This document shows positions 1-6,810 of a DNA stretch of 7,566 nucleotides, one piece after another. Source of the stretch: CAZSGN01 sp964606415 (GTDB taxonomy: Bacteria > Bacteroidota > Bacteroidia > Bacteroidales > JBBRXJ01); the NCBI GenBank assembly GCA_964606415.1, contig CAZSGN010000133.1, forward strand, positions 1 through 7,566, written 5' to 3'. Within the stretch, counting starts at the first letter, position 1. Every line of letters starts with the position of its first letter. The notes beneath the pieces are model-generated. The model was given only the letters and a program-made list of their open reading frames with translations. It had not been told where the DNA came from and made no database searches. Position numbers and translations under genes: made by a program.

Positions 1-82
1 TAATATCTAATATTAACATTCATTGGCGAGTTCACTCCCGCTTACAACGAGAGATGAGCATTATAAATAAAGAAATAAAATT
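1..82. other. Region upstream of feoAB (possible operator, possible tail of a preceding gene)
   Basis: These bases precede the feoAB start. The first 15 form an inverted repeat, TAATAT-CTA-ATATTA, with 6-base arms and a 3-base spacer. This is the shape of a small operator, but it is AT-rich and could be chance. A weak stem (GC at 26-27 and GAG at 28-30 against CTC at 35-37 and GC at 40-41, with two bases bulged) lies further in. One frame is open from base 3 to a TGA at 84-86, so it overlaps the feoAB ATG as ATGA; it may be the end of an upstream gene. No promoter matching the Bacteroidota pattern (TTG, then TAnnTTTG) is visible, and no Shine-Dalgarno sequence precedes the ATG. Whether this is a promoter region or the tail of an operon gene cannot be decided from the window. 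Confidence 0.3.
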
Positions 83-2566
83 ATGAAATTATCCGAACTC
101 ATAACAGGACAAGAAGCCGAAATAACAAAGATCAATGGCAAAGGCGAAATTATAAAACGGATCAACGAAATGGGATTTATTCCGGGACGACGTATAAAAG
201 CGATCAAATCGGCTCCTTTAAAAGATCCTATTGAATATGACCTTATGGGGTACAAATTATCTATCAGGCGAAAAGAAGCGGCTATGATCGAAGTGGAGAC
301 TGACCTGGTATTAGCAGGTGAAAGTAGGCCTAAGTCAGCGTTTTCTGCTGTAAAGGATATGAATACGCATGTTGTCAGGCAAAATAATACAGGACAAAAA
401 TCCTCGCGGCATATCAAAATTGCACTGGTAGGCAATCCCAATTGCGGAAAGACAACACTCTTTAATTTTGCCACTAATTCGCGTGAGCGGGTCGCTAATT
501 ATTCCGGCGTCACGGTAGCAGCCAAAGAAGCCAGTCTTGAGTTTGACGGTTATACCATGCAATTTATAGATCTGCCCGGCACCTATTCGCTTTCTCCTTA
601 TTCTCCCGAGGAAATGTTTGTCACTGATTATCTTTTAAACCACAAGCCTGACCTGATTATTAATGTGGTGGATGCAGGAAATTTAGAGCGGAACCTTTAC
701 CTTACCACCCAGATTATTGACACGGGTATTCCCACTGTCGTAGCGCTTAATATGTATGATGAATTTAAAGCCAATGCCTTTCAACTTGATCATAATAAGC
801 TGGGGACGCTTTTAGGAACACCTTTTGTTCCAACCATCGGCACAAAAGGCAAAGGACTAAAACCGCTTTTTAAAAGGGTTATCAAAATATATCAAAACCA
901 GGATGAAACCATTCGTTCCGTGAACATTCCTATGGGCAGGGAAATAGAAGAAGCCATTTCCTCTATAGAAAATTTATTATCCGGACATCCTGATCAAATT
1001 AAAAATTCAAACAGACTGCTTGCGACTCAAATACTCGAAGGGGATCCTATTGCATTGCCTTCAATAGCTATTGACTTGCAGGAAAAACTAACATCAATCG
1101 CCCGGGAACACAGGAAAAAGATAGAACAATTACTTCCTTCTGAGATCAATACGGAAATTTTAAATCGTCGCTATGGATTTATTGAAGGTGCCCTGGCAGA
1201 AACCCAGGTAAAAAAGATCAAAAATAACCCTTCGCTTTCCCAACGCATTGACCAGGTATTAACGCATCGCTTATTGGGGTTACCTGTGTTTTTTGGTATT
1301 ATCTGGTTGATTTTTTTCTTCACTTTTAAAATAGGAGAATACCCAATGGGGTGGATTGAACAAGGTGTTGGAAGCCTCTCTCAACTAAGCAGTCAATTAT
1401 TACCAGAAGGTGCTTTTTCTCAGCTAATTACTGATGGGGTTATTGGTGGTGTTGGCGGCGTACTGGTGTTTTTACCCAACATCATGATCCTCTTTTTCAT
1501 GATCTCTCTGCTGGAAGATTCTGGCTATATGGCCAGAACCGCTTTCCTGATGGATAAAGTGATGCATAAAGCCGGGTTACATGGAAAATCATTTATTCCC
1601 CTTTTAATGGGATTCGGATGCAATGTGCCGGCAATTATGGCAACACGTACCATTGAGAGTAAGCGTGACCGACTGCTGACCATGCTCATCACCCCTTTTA
1701 TGTCGTGCAGTGCAAGATTGCCGGTTTATGTACTTTTTATCAGTGCATTTTTTCCTCTATACCAATCGGCTCTATTATTTTCCATGTATTTGATCGGGAT
1801 TTTGGCTGCTTTGGTTACAGCGGTTATCATGAATAAAACCATGTTTAAAAAAGTTGATTCTCCTTTTGTTATGGAACTTCCTCCCTATCGTTTACCTACC
1901 ATGAAAGCCATAGGAAAACATACCTGGTTTAAAACAAGTCATTTTCTAAAAAAAATGGGGACCATCATTCTTTTTGCTTCGATCATCGTGTGGGCCCTGG
2001 GTTATTTTCCAAGAGATAAAGAAATCATTTCCCGTTACGATCAACAAATAAACAAACAACAGGAACAACTTGCCGTAATACCTTCGGAAAACTCAAACAT
2101 CTCCATGCAGATAAAAGAGAAGATCGATAATCTCGATCTGAAAAAAAATGCAGCATTACTGGAGCAATCCTATATTAGTCAGATTGGCAAGACTATTGAA
2201 CCCGTTTTTAAACCACTGGGCTTTGACTGGCGGATGTCTGTCAGTATCTTAACCGGTATCATGGCCAAAGAAGTTGTGGTAAGTTCAATGGGGCTTTTAT
2301 ACCAGGCTGATAGTGAGGCTAATGAAAACAGCCCCTCTTTAATTCGTAAATTACAGTCTGAGCAAAAAAGAAACCACAAACCACTTATTGCCTATTTTGG
2401 CTTTCTTGTATTTACATTGCTTTATTTCCCATGCATGGGAACTTTAGTTGCCATTAAAAAGGAAACAGCAAAATGGGGATGGACACTCTTTTCTGCTTTT
2501 TACCCACTCGTTTTTGCATGGATTATAACATTTGGCATCTATCAGATTGGGCGGTTATTGATATAA
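83..2566 (+). CDS. feoB: FeoAB: fused FeoA-FeoB ferrous iron transporter
   Basis: This is an inner-membrane Fe(II) uptake protein of 827 residues, longer than a typical stand-alone FeoB (about 770) because a FeoA SH3-like domain (residues 1-75, with MGFIPG and APLKDPI) is fused at the N-terminus. A linker of about 35 residues leads to the GTPase domain: P-loop GNPNCGKT at 117-124, switch-I T144 in YSGVT, DLPG at 163-166 and NMYD at 223-226. A helical region follows to about 390, then the membrane part. Its features are EDSGYMAR (478-485), the Gate motifs GFGCNVPAI (510-518, Cys513) and FMSCSARLPVY (539-549, Cys542), and Cys784 in FPCMGT. Membrane segments lie at roughly 399-415, 452-475, 533-558, 565-585, 625-643, 718-738, 768-790 and 800-822. 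A hydrophilic, Gln/Lys-rich stretch at about 644-700 is probably a coiled-coil insertion; as I recall it is common in Bacteroidota FeoB. The ATG at 83 gives a standard FeoA N-terminus. The gene is intact. Iron-dependent control is expected for the family, but no Fur or DtxR box is evident. FeoAB fusions are known in this phylum, so the call is very secure. Confidence 0.97.
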   Translation: MKLSELITGQEAEITKINGKGEIIKRINEMGFIPGRRIKAIKSAPLKDPIEYDLMGYKLSIRRKEAAMIEVETDLVLAGESRPKSAFSAVKDMNTHVVRQNNTGQKSSRHIKIALVGNPNCGKTTLFNFATNSRERVANYSGVTVAAKEASLEFDGYTMQFIDLPGTYSLSPYSPEEMFVTDYLLNHKPDLIINVVDAGNLERNLYLTTQIIDTGIPTVVALNMYDEFKANAFQLDHNKLGTLLGTPFVPTIGTKGKGLKPLFKRVIKIYQNQDETIRSVNIPMGREIEEAISSIENLLSGHPDQIKNSNRLLATQILEGDPIALPSIAIDLQEKLTSIAREHRKKIEQLLPSEINTEILNRRYGFIEGALAETQVKKIKNNPSLSQRIDQVLTHRLLGLPVFFGIIWLIFFFTFKIGEYPMGWIEQGVGSLSQLSSQLLPEGAFSQLITDGVIGGVGGVLVFLPNIMILFFMISLLEDSGYMARTAFLMDKVMHKAGLHGKSFIPLLMGFGCNVPAIMATRTIESKRDRLLTMLITPFMSCSARLPVYVLFISAFFPLYQSALLFSMYLIGILAALVTAVIMNKTMFKKVDSPFVMELPPYRLPTMKAIGKHTWFKTSHFLKKMGTIILFASIIVWALGYFPRDKEIISRYDQQINKQQEQLAVIPSENSNISMQIKEKIDNLDLKKNAALLEQSYISQIGKTIEPVFKPLGFDWRMSVSILTGIMAKEVVVSSMGLLYQADSEANENSPSLIRKLQSEQKRNHKPLIAYFGFLVFTLLYFPCMGTLVAIKKETAKWGWTLFSAFYPLVFAWIITFGIYQIGRLLI

Positions 2567-2572
2567 AGAATC

Positions 2573-2672
2573 NNNNNNNNNNNNNNNNNNNNNNNNNNNN
2601 NNNNNNNNNNNNNNNNNNNNNNNNNNNNNNNNNNNNNNNNNNNNNNNNNNNNNNNNNNNNNNNNNNNNNNNN
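2573..2672. other. Assembly gap (100 Ns)
   Basis: There are exactly 100 ambiguous bases, the conventional filler for a scaffold gap of unknown length. It begins 6 bases after the feoAB stop codon and ends 52 bases before the uxaC start. Any feoAB terminator, the uxaC promoter, and possibly whole genes may be hidden here. The adjacency of feoAB and uxaC is therefore inferred from scaffolding and not seen. An open frame computed across the Ns (2473-2706) is an artefact. Confidence 0.99.
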
Positions 2673-2724
2673 ATTCTCATCTTCTTTATTATTTTTACGC
2701 CATTAAACAAAAAAATGTGTTGTT

Positions 2725-4131
2725 ATGAAAAAATTCATGAACAAGAATTTTTTACTGGAGACCAGGACCGCTGAAAAGCTTTACCACGAAGCCGCAGCTC
2801 CGATGCCCATTATAGATTACCATTGTCATTTATCGGCGCAAGAAATTGCAGAAGACAAACAATATGACAATATAAGTCAGATATGGTTATCAGGCGATCA
2901 TTATAAATGGCGTGCGATGCGAACAAACGGCGTAGAAGAGAAATATTGTACCGGCGATGCCTCTGATTATGAAAAGTTTATTAAATGGGCAGAGACAGTC
3001 CCCTATACATTAATGAATCCGCTCTACCATTGGACTCACCTTGAATTACGCCGTTACTTTAATATTGACGATACATTGAGTCCAAAAACAGCAAAAAAAA
3101 TATGGGAAGGCACCAAAAGCCAGCTCAAACAAAGGTCGCATTCTGTCCGGAATATGATCAAGATGCAAAACGTAGAGGTGATTTGCACGACAGATGACCC
3201 GGTTGATGACCTAAGGCATCATGATAAAATACGGGAAGATGGCTTTGAAACAAAAGTTTTTCCGGCATGGCGGCCAGACAACGCAATGAAGGTTGAGAAC
3301 CCTGAAACATACAACCAGTACATCGATAAATTAGCTGATGTCAGTAACACAGACATTAACAGCTATAAAGCATTGATCGAAGCCTTGCGTAAACGTCATG
3401 ATTTTTTCCATGAAAAAGGAAGCCGTCTTTCTGACCATGGGCTTGAAACCATGTATGCAAGTGACTACACAGAAAAAGAAATAGAAACTATTTTTTCCAA
3501 AGTACGCGCTCAAAAAGTACTTACTCCAGAAGAGATTGATAAATTTAAAACCGCGATGCTTTATGATTTTGCTGTTATGGATAATGAGAAGGACTGGGTA
3601 CAGCAGTATCATTGTGGAGCCATGAGAAACAATAACAGCCGCAAGTTCGAAAAACTTGGCGCTGATGTAGGTTTTGATTCTATCGGTGATTATTCCGTCG
3701 CAGAGCCTATGTCCCGCTTTTTTGATATGCTGGATAAAGACGATCAACTAACGAAAACCATTCTTTATAATCTTAACCCCAGGGATAATGCCTTATATGC
3801 CACTATGATCGGGAATTTCCAGGATGGCAGTATACCCGGTAAAATGCAATGGGGTTCCGGATGGTGGTTTTTGGATCAAAAATATGGCATGGAGGATCAT
3901 CTAAAAACCCTTTCCGTATTAGGATTGCTTAGCCGCTTTGTAGGTATGCTCACTGACTCCAGGAGCTTTCTTTCTTTTCCGCGGCATGAATATTTCAGAA
4001 GAATATTAAGCAATCTGATTGGCAATGCAGTTGAAAATGGAGAAATCCCTGCAGAAGACAATAAACTAAAGCGCATGGTAGAAGATATTTGCTACTACAA
4101 TGCCAAAAATTATTTTCAGTTTCCCGGATAA
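2725..4131 (+). CDS. uxaC: Glucuronate isomerase (uronate isomerase) UxaC
   Basis: This is a cytoplasmic enzyme that interconverts D-glucuronate and D-fructuronate, and D-galacturonate and D-tagaturonate, the first step of hexuronate breakdown (EC 5.3.1.12). The 468 residues match the family length (about 470). It belongs to the amidohydrolase superfamily. The metal-binding HxH is in DYHCHL (His33, His35), and the late-strand aspartate is Asp411 in TDSRS. Other family segments are TTDDP (155-159), YHCGAMRNNN (295-304), GSGWWFLDQ (377-385), FPRHEYFRR (418-426) and the C-terminal YFQFPG. The start MKKFMNKNFLLET is the N-terminus expected for Bacteroidota members; Met5 is the only close alternative. 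No Shine-Dalgarno sequence is present. A strong terminator follows 33 bases after the stop. Partner genes of the pathway (uxaB, uxuA, kdgK, an exuT-like transporter, a regulator) are not in the window; some could lie in the gap or beyond it. The reading frame is intact with no odd features. Confidence 0.97.
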   Translation: MKKFMNKNFLLETRTAEKLYHEAAAPMPIIDYHCHLSAQEIAEDKQYDNISQIWLSGDHYKWRAMRTNGVEEKYCTGDASDYEKFIKWAETVPYTLMNPLYHWTHLELRRYFNIDDTLSPKTAKKIWEGTKSQLKQRSHSVRNMIKMQNVEVICTTDDPVDDLRHHDKIREDGFETKVFPAWRPDNAMKVENPETYNQYIDKLADVSNTDINSYKALIEALRKRHDFFHEKGSRLSDHGLETMYASDYTEKEIETIFSKVRAQKVLTPEEIDKFKTAMLYDFAVMDNEKDWVQQYHCGAMRNNNSRKFEKLGADVGFDSIGDYSVAEPMSRFFDMLDKDDQLTKTILYNLNPRDNALYATMIGNFQDGSIPGKMQWGSGWWFLDQKYGMEDHLKTLSVLGLLSRFVGMLTDSRSFLSFPRHEYFRRILSNLIGNAVENGEIPAEDNKLKRMVEDICYYNAKNYFQFPG

Positions 4132-4164
4132 CATAGGAACAAATGACTAATATCATTTCCACTC

Positions 4165-4201
4165 AAGCTGCCAGTATGTGCTGGCAGCTTTTGTTTATTT
4201 T
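4165..4201 (+). terminator. Intrinsic terminator of uxaC
   Basis: A perfect 10-bp stem pairs AAGCTGCCAG (4165-4174) with CTGGCAGCTT (4181-4190) around the 6-base loop TATGTG. The T-rich tail TTGTTTATTTTAT follows at once. It lies 33 bases after the uxaC stop. It separates uxaC from the next plus-strand gene, which therefore probably has its own promoter. A GTG inside the loop (4178) opens a longer frame for the next gene but is an unlikely start. Confidence 0.88.
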
Positions 4202-4234
4202 ATAGAATCAGTTTACCGTTTATATCATTCTTTC

Positions 4235-4927
4235 ATGAACATTCATTTTTTTCTTCATGTCCCCTACGAAGGACCAGATCAGATCAGTCAATGGTGCAAA
4301 AAGCATGGACATACATATACCACCACCCGGTTTTATGAAGACTCAAGTCTGCCGGATATCAACACTTTTGATTGGCTGATTATCATGGGAGGCCCCATGA
4401 GTATACATGACGACCATCTTTATCCATGGCTCACAGAAGAGAAAACTTTTATCAAAGAGGTTATAAAAAAGAATAAAATTGTCCTGGGGATATGTTTAGG
4501 ATCCCAGTTAATCGCAAATGCTCTGGGAGCCAAAGTTTACCGGAATGATGAAAAAGAAATTGGGTGGTTTCCTGTTACAAACACCCGGGAAGCTAAAGAA
4601 TTATGGGATTTCATACCCACTTCCTTCACCCCCTTTCACTGGCATGGTGACACCTTTGAACTGCCCAAAGGAGCAATTCAATTGAGCCATTCAGAAGCAA
4701 CCAAAAACCAGGCATTTATTTATAATAAAAAAGTGCTTGGACTTCAATATCATATAGAGTTATCTCGTGAAGGAATCAGAGAGATTGGAGAAAACAGCCT
4801 GGATGATATAACTGATGGCCCCTTTATCCAATCATTTGATGATTTTAGTGGAAACATCAGGCATTTTGAGAATAACCATAGAATACTTGATGGTATATTG
4901 CAATATCTCCTGCTACAAACAACATAA
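4235..4927 (+). CDS. Stand-alone class I glutamine amidotransferase-like protein
   Basis: This 230-residue soluble protein consists of one class I glutamine amidotransferase (GATase1) domain, related to the GMP-synthase-like or YfeJ-type group. Visible features are the early strand motif IIMGGPMSIHDD (49-60), the nucleophile elbow GICLGSQ (85-91, Cys87), EIGWFPV (108-114), FHWHGD (134-139), and the catalytic His173 and Glu175 in QYHIELS. The triad is complete, but the usual HPE reads HIE. No synthase domain is attached, so the acceptor of any released ammonia is unknown; related proteins may instead act as gamma-glutamyl peptidases. The frame extends upstream to a GTG at 4178, but that codon lies in the loop of the uxaC terminator and would add 19 residues with no family resemblance. 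The ATG at 4235 gives MNIHFFLH, which leads directly into the first beta strand. No Shine-Dalgarno sequence is seen. The fold call is firm; the substrate is unknown. Confidence 0.9.
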   Translation: MNIHFFLHVPYEGPDQISQWCKKHGHTYTTTRFYEDSSLPDINTFDWLIIMGGPMSIHDDHLYPWLTEEKTFIKEVIKKNKIVLGICLGSQLIANALGAKVYRNDEKEIGWFPVTNTREAKELWDFIPTSFTPFHWHGDTFELPKGAIQLSHSEATKNQAFIYNKKVLGLQYHIELSREGIREIGENSLDDITDGPFIQSFDDFSGNIRHFENNHRILDGILQYLLLQTT

Positions 4928-4994
4928 AAATATTTCCTTTTACATTTACTTGTCTAAAACCAGGATAAAAAGGTAATTCAGTTATCAAAAACTG

Positions 4995-5060
4995 AAAATC
5001 AAGGGTTCTACTGCATATGTCGTGGATATAATGAAAGCATACACGACCCTGTGATTTTTT
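4995..5060. terminator. Probable bidirectional terminator between convergent genes
   Basis: Bases 4995-5006 pair with 5046-5058 in a 12-bp stem (AAAATCAAGGGT against ACCCT, an unpaired G5051, then TGATTTT). A further CGTG/CACG stem (5021-5024 with 5042-5045) sits inside the long loop. The plus strand continues into six Ts (5055-5060); the minus strand continues into CAGTTTTTGA. A second hairpin, TTCAGTT/AACTGAA (4977-4983 with 4990-4996), overlaps its left edge and could serve minus-strand transcripts. The position suits a shared terminator: about 68 bases after the amidotransferase stop and 51 bases after the PEBP stop on the other strand. The large loop makes it weaker than the uxaC terminator. 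Confidence 0.45.
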
Positions 5061-5110
5061 GTTGCATCATGTCAAGAAAACATTTTTTTGCATGGCTCTG
5101 GCCAGAAACA

Positions 5111-5545
5111 CTATTTCGAAAACCGCCCCATAATCTCTGCCTGATCAATTGTGTGTTTCTCTACCGCCTGGTCAAATTCATCCATTGAGCTAATTTCTCC
5201 CAATGTTTCTACATCAAGCGCAAAAAGCCGGAAATAATACCGGTGAACACCTGAAGGCGGACATGGCCCTCCATATGATTCACGGCCAAAATGATTGGTA
5301 ACTTGTTTTCCCGGCACTCCATTTTCTTTAACCCCATCAGTAGAAGGATCAATATCATAAACCAGCCAATGGACAAAAGTCTTTCCCGGAGCATCAGGGT
5401 CTTTCAGGCTTAGCGCTAAACTTTTGGTCCCGAGAGGAATATCTTCCCACTTTAAAGCGGGGCTTTTATCTTCGCCCATACATGTATATTTTTGTGGGAT
5501 CATCCCTTCATGTTCAAATGCATCTGTTTTGAGTTTCATAGGCAT
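5111..5545 (-). CDS. YbhB/YbcL family Raf kinase inhibitor-like (PEBP) protein
   Basis: This 144-residue cytoplasmic protein belongs to the phosphatidylethanolamine-binding protein family; bacterial members such as E. coli YbhB are about 160 residues. The family marks are all present: IPQKYTCMGEDKSPALKW near the N-terminus (16-33), DPDAP (49-53), HWLVYDID (59-66), GGPCPPSGVHRYYF (92-105, with the pocket His101) and a C-terminal helix ending AEIMGRFSK. There is no signal peptide or lipobox, so it should stay in the cytoplasm. The physiological role of bacterial members is not settled; the conserved pocket binds anionic or phosphate-like ligands in characterised homologues. The start at 5545 gives MPMKLKTDAF; the Met two codons later is equally plausible. 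It is transcribed toward the amidotransferase gene, converging on the element at 4995-5060. It lies 134 bases downstream of hemW, beyond a T-tract terminator, so it is probably transcribed on its own. Confidence 0.94.
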   Translation of the reverse strand: MPMKLKTDAFEHEGMIPQKYTCMGEDKSPALKWEDIPLGTKSLALSLKDPDAPGKTFVHWLVYDIDPSTDGVKENGVPGKQVTNHFGRESYGGPCPPSGVHRYYFRLFALDVETLGEISSMDEFDQAVEKHTIDQAEIMGRFSK

Positions 5546-5614
5546 TTAATTTTAAATATCCTGATAAATTCATCAAGAATCATTCCATTCAAAAAGAGTA
5601 ATAACTATGTTTTG

Positions 5615-5639
5615 AAAAAAAAAAACAATCAGGATGATT
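5615..5639 (-). terminator. Probable terminator of the cupin-hemW unit
   Basis: Read on the minus strand, AATCA-TCC-TGATT (5639-5627) forms a short 5-bp hairpin, then one G, then eleven consecutive Ts (5625-5615). It begins 40 bases after the hemW stop. The stem is weak and AT-rich, but the T tract is unusually long for this window. On the plus strand the same bases are an A tract, so it would work only in the minus direction. The homopolymer length is also a place where sequencing error is likely. Confidence 0.5.
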
Positions 5640-5679
5640 AATTCTTGCTACGAACCTATGTCCCTTGTTCATTCCAATT

Positions 5680-6807
5680 TCAATCATTTACCATTAAAGC
5701 ACTAATGATCATGTCAGACCGAAAGAGGCCTTTTTCTGTGGGAATTAGATGGTTATCATGAAAAATAAGATCCTTGCCTTCAATAAAAGCCTGAGCTTTT
5801 TCCAGGATGCCTGTTGCCCGTTTATCGCCAAATTCATTGCTGATCTTTAAAATATCGATCCCCCAAATAGTTCTTAGAGATGTCAGCAAATAATCGTTTA
5901 GCTGGTTTACTTTAGACAAAATCTCGAATTCAGACGGCAGCTCATACTTTTTTAACGCTTGTATATAATCTGCATTTACAGCAACATTCCAGCTCCTTTT
6001 ACAGCCATCAAAAGAATGAGCCGATGGCCCGATGCCCAGATATTTTTTGCCTGTCCAGTAAGCCGAATTATGCCGGGAGATATAACCTTCTAAAGCAAAG
6101 TTTGACACCTCGTAATGAATCATTCTTTTTTCCGCAGCCATATCCAAAACGACCTGGTAATCTTCGAGGCTGCGCTCCTCATTAATTTCATGAATTAAGC
6201 CTTTTTTTTTCCTGACACCAAAAACCGTTTTTTCCTCAATACCCAGATGATAAGCTGAAAGATGATGGACAGGGAGATCAAGCATGCCTTTCAGGGAACT
6301 TCGGGTATCATCCGCTGTTGTTCCAGGAATACCATAGATAATATCCACATTAATATTTTTAAATCCCGCTTCAGCCGCATTAATCACTGAATTAACAGCT
6401 TCCTGGCCGGTATGTCTTCGATTCATCCATTTCAATATTCTATCATCCAGGATTTGTATTCCGATGCTTAAGCGATTAAAGCCTATATTTTTCAATCCTT
6501 TCAGGTAATCTTTAGTCAGGTCATCCGGATTGGCTTCGAGCGTTATTTCAGGGGAATCCGATATTTTAAAAAGTTTACCTGCCTCAAGCAAGATAGCCTC
6601 CAGTTCCTTTAAATGAAGAACAGAAGGTGTTCCTCCACCAAAATAGATGGTTTCGAGGGGTTCCTGTAATTCATCCTTACGCAGGGACAATTCCGTTGAT
6701 AAAGCCTGAAGCAATTCGGTTTTATTGTAAAGAGAAGCCGAAAAATGAAAATCACAATAATAACAAGCCTGACGGCAAAAAGGGATATGGATATATAAGC
6801 CCGCCAT
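5680..6807 (-). CDS. hemW: Radical SAM heme chaperone HemW (formerly annotated as HemN-like)
   Basis: This 375-residue protein of the coproporphyrinogen oxidase-like radical SAM family is best named HemW, a heme-binding protein thought to deliver heme to target proteins rather than an oxidase. The 4Fe-4S motif is C11-R-Q-A-C15-Y-Y-C18 followed by D-F. HemN has a further Cys two residues after the third, but Phe20 stands here, as in HemW. SAM-binding segments are GGGTPS (57-62) and EANPDDL (91-97). Also present are RLSIGIQ (112-118), SAYHLGIEEKT (184-194), YEVSNFAL (232-239), the HNxxYW motif linked to heme binding (HNSAYW, 246-251) and YLGIGPSAHSF (256-266). The C-terminal HemN-like domain (about 300-375) includes DYLLTSLRTIWGI. 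Ile-Leu at 119-120 replaces the more usual Ser/Thr-Phe after IGIQ. The length is normal for HemW and shorter than HemN (about 455). The start lies 3 bases after the cupin stop, so the two are probably co-transcribed. The function is inferred from the family. Confidence 0.95.
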   Translation of the reverse strand: MAGLYIHIPFCRQACYYCDFHFSASLYNKTELLQALSTELSLRKDELQEPLETIYFGGGTPSVLHLKELEAILLEAGKLFKISDSPEITLEANPDDLTKDYLKGLKNIGFNRLSIGIQILDDRILKWMNRRHTGQEAVNSVINAAEAGFKNINVDIIYGIPGTTADDTRSSLKGMLDLPVHHLSAYHLGIEEKTVFGVRKKKGLIHEINEERSLEDYQVVLDMAAEKRMIHYEVSNFALEGYISRHNSAYWTGKKYLGIGPSAHSFDGCKRSWNVAVNADYIQALKKYELPSEFEILSKVNQLNDYLLTSLRTIWGIDILKISNEFGDKRATGILEKAQAFIEGKDLIFHDNHLIPTEKGLFRSDMIISALMVND

Positions 6808-6810
6808 TAT

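Noticed and set aside
61..562. Two minus-strand frames opposite the FeoA and GTPase domains
   Set aside because: They are antisense shadows of a gene with intact GTPase motifs and show no domain features.
2690..2697. TATTTTTA as a TAnnTTTG-like promoter element for uxaC
   Set aside because: It has one mismatch in an AT-rich stretch, and the upstream TTG element would fall in the gap, so it cannot be assessed.
2473..2706. Open frame running through the N gap
   Set aside because: It overlaps the feoAB end in another frame, about 34 of its codons are Ns, and it has no recognisable sequence on either side.
3331..3747. Minus-strand frame of 138 codons inside uxaC
   Set aside because: It lies wholly within a well-supported enzyme gene on the other strand, and its protein is rich in Phe/Ile/Tyr with no family features; it is a shadow frame.
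4191..4222. Bacteroidota-type promoter for the amidotransferase gene (TTG at 4191, TACCGTTT at 4214)
   Set aside because: The spacing of 20 bases fits, but the second element matches TAnnTTTG poorly and would leave a leader of only a few bases.
5092..5106. TGGC/GCCA hairpin and CTGGCCAG palindrome just after the PEBP stop as a terminator
   Set aside because: The stem is only 4 bp, and it is followed by As, not Ts, on the minus strand.
5680..6807. HemN (oxygen-independent coproporphyrinogen III oxidase) as the identity of this gene
   Set aside because: The length, Phe in place of the fourth Cys of CxxxCxxCxC, and the HNxxYW motif all favour HemW.
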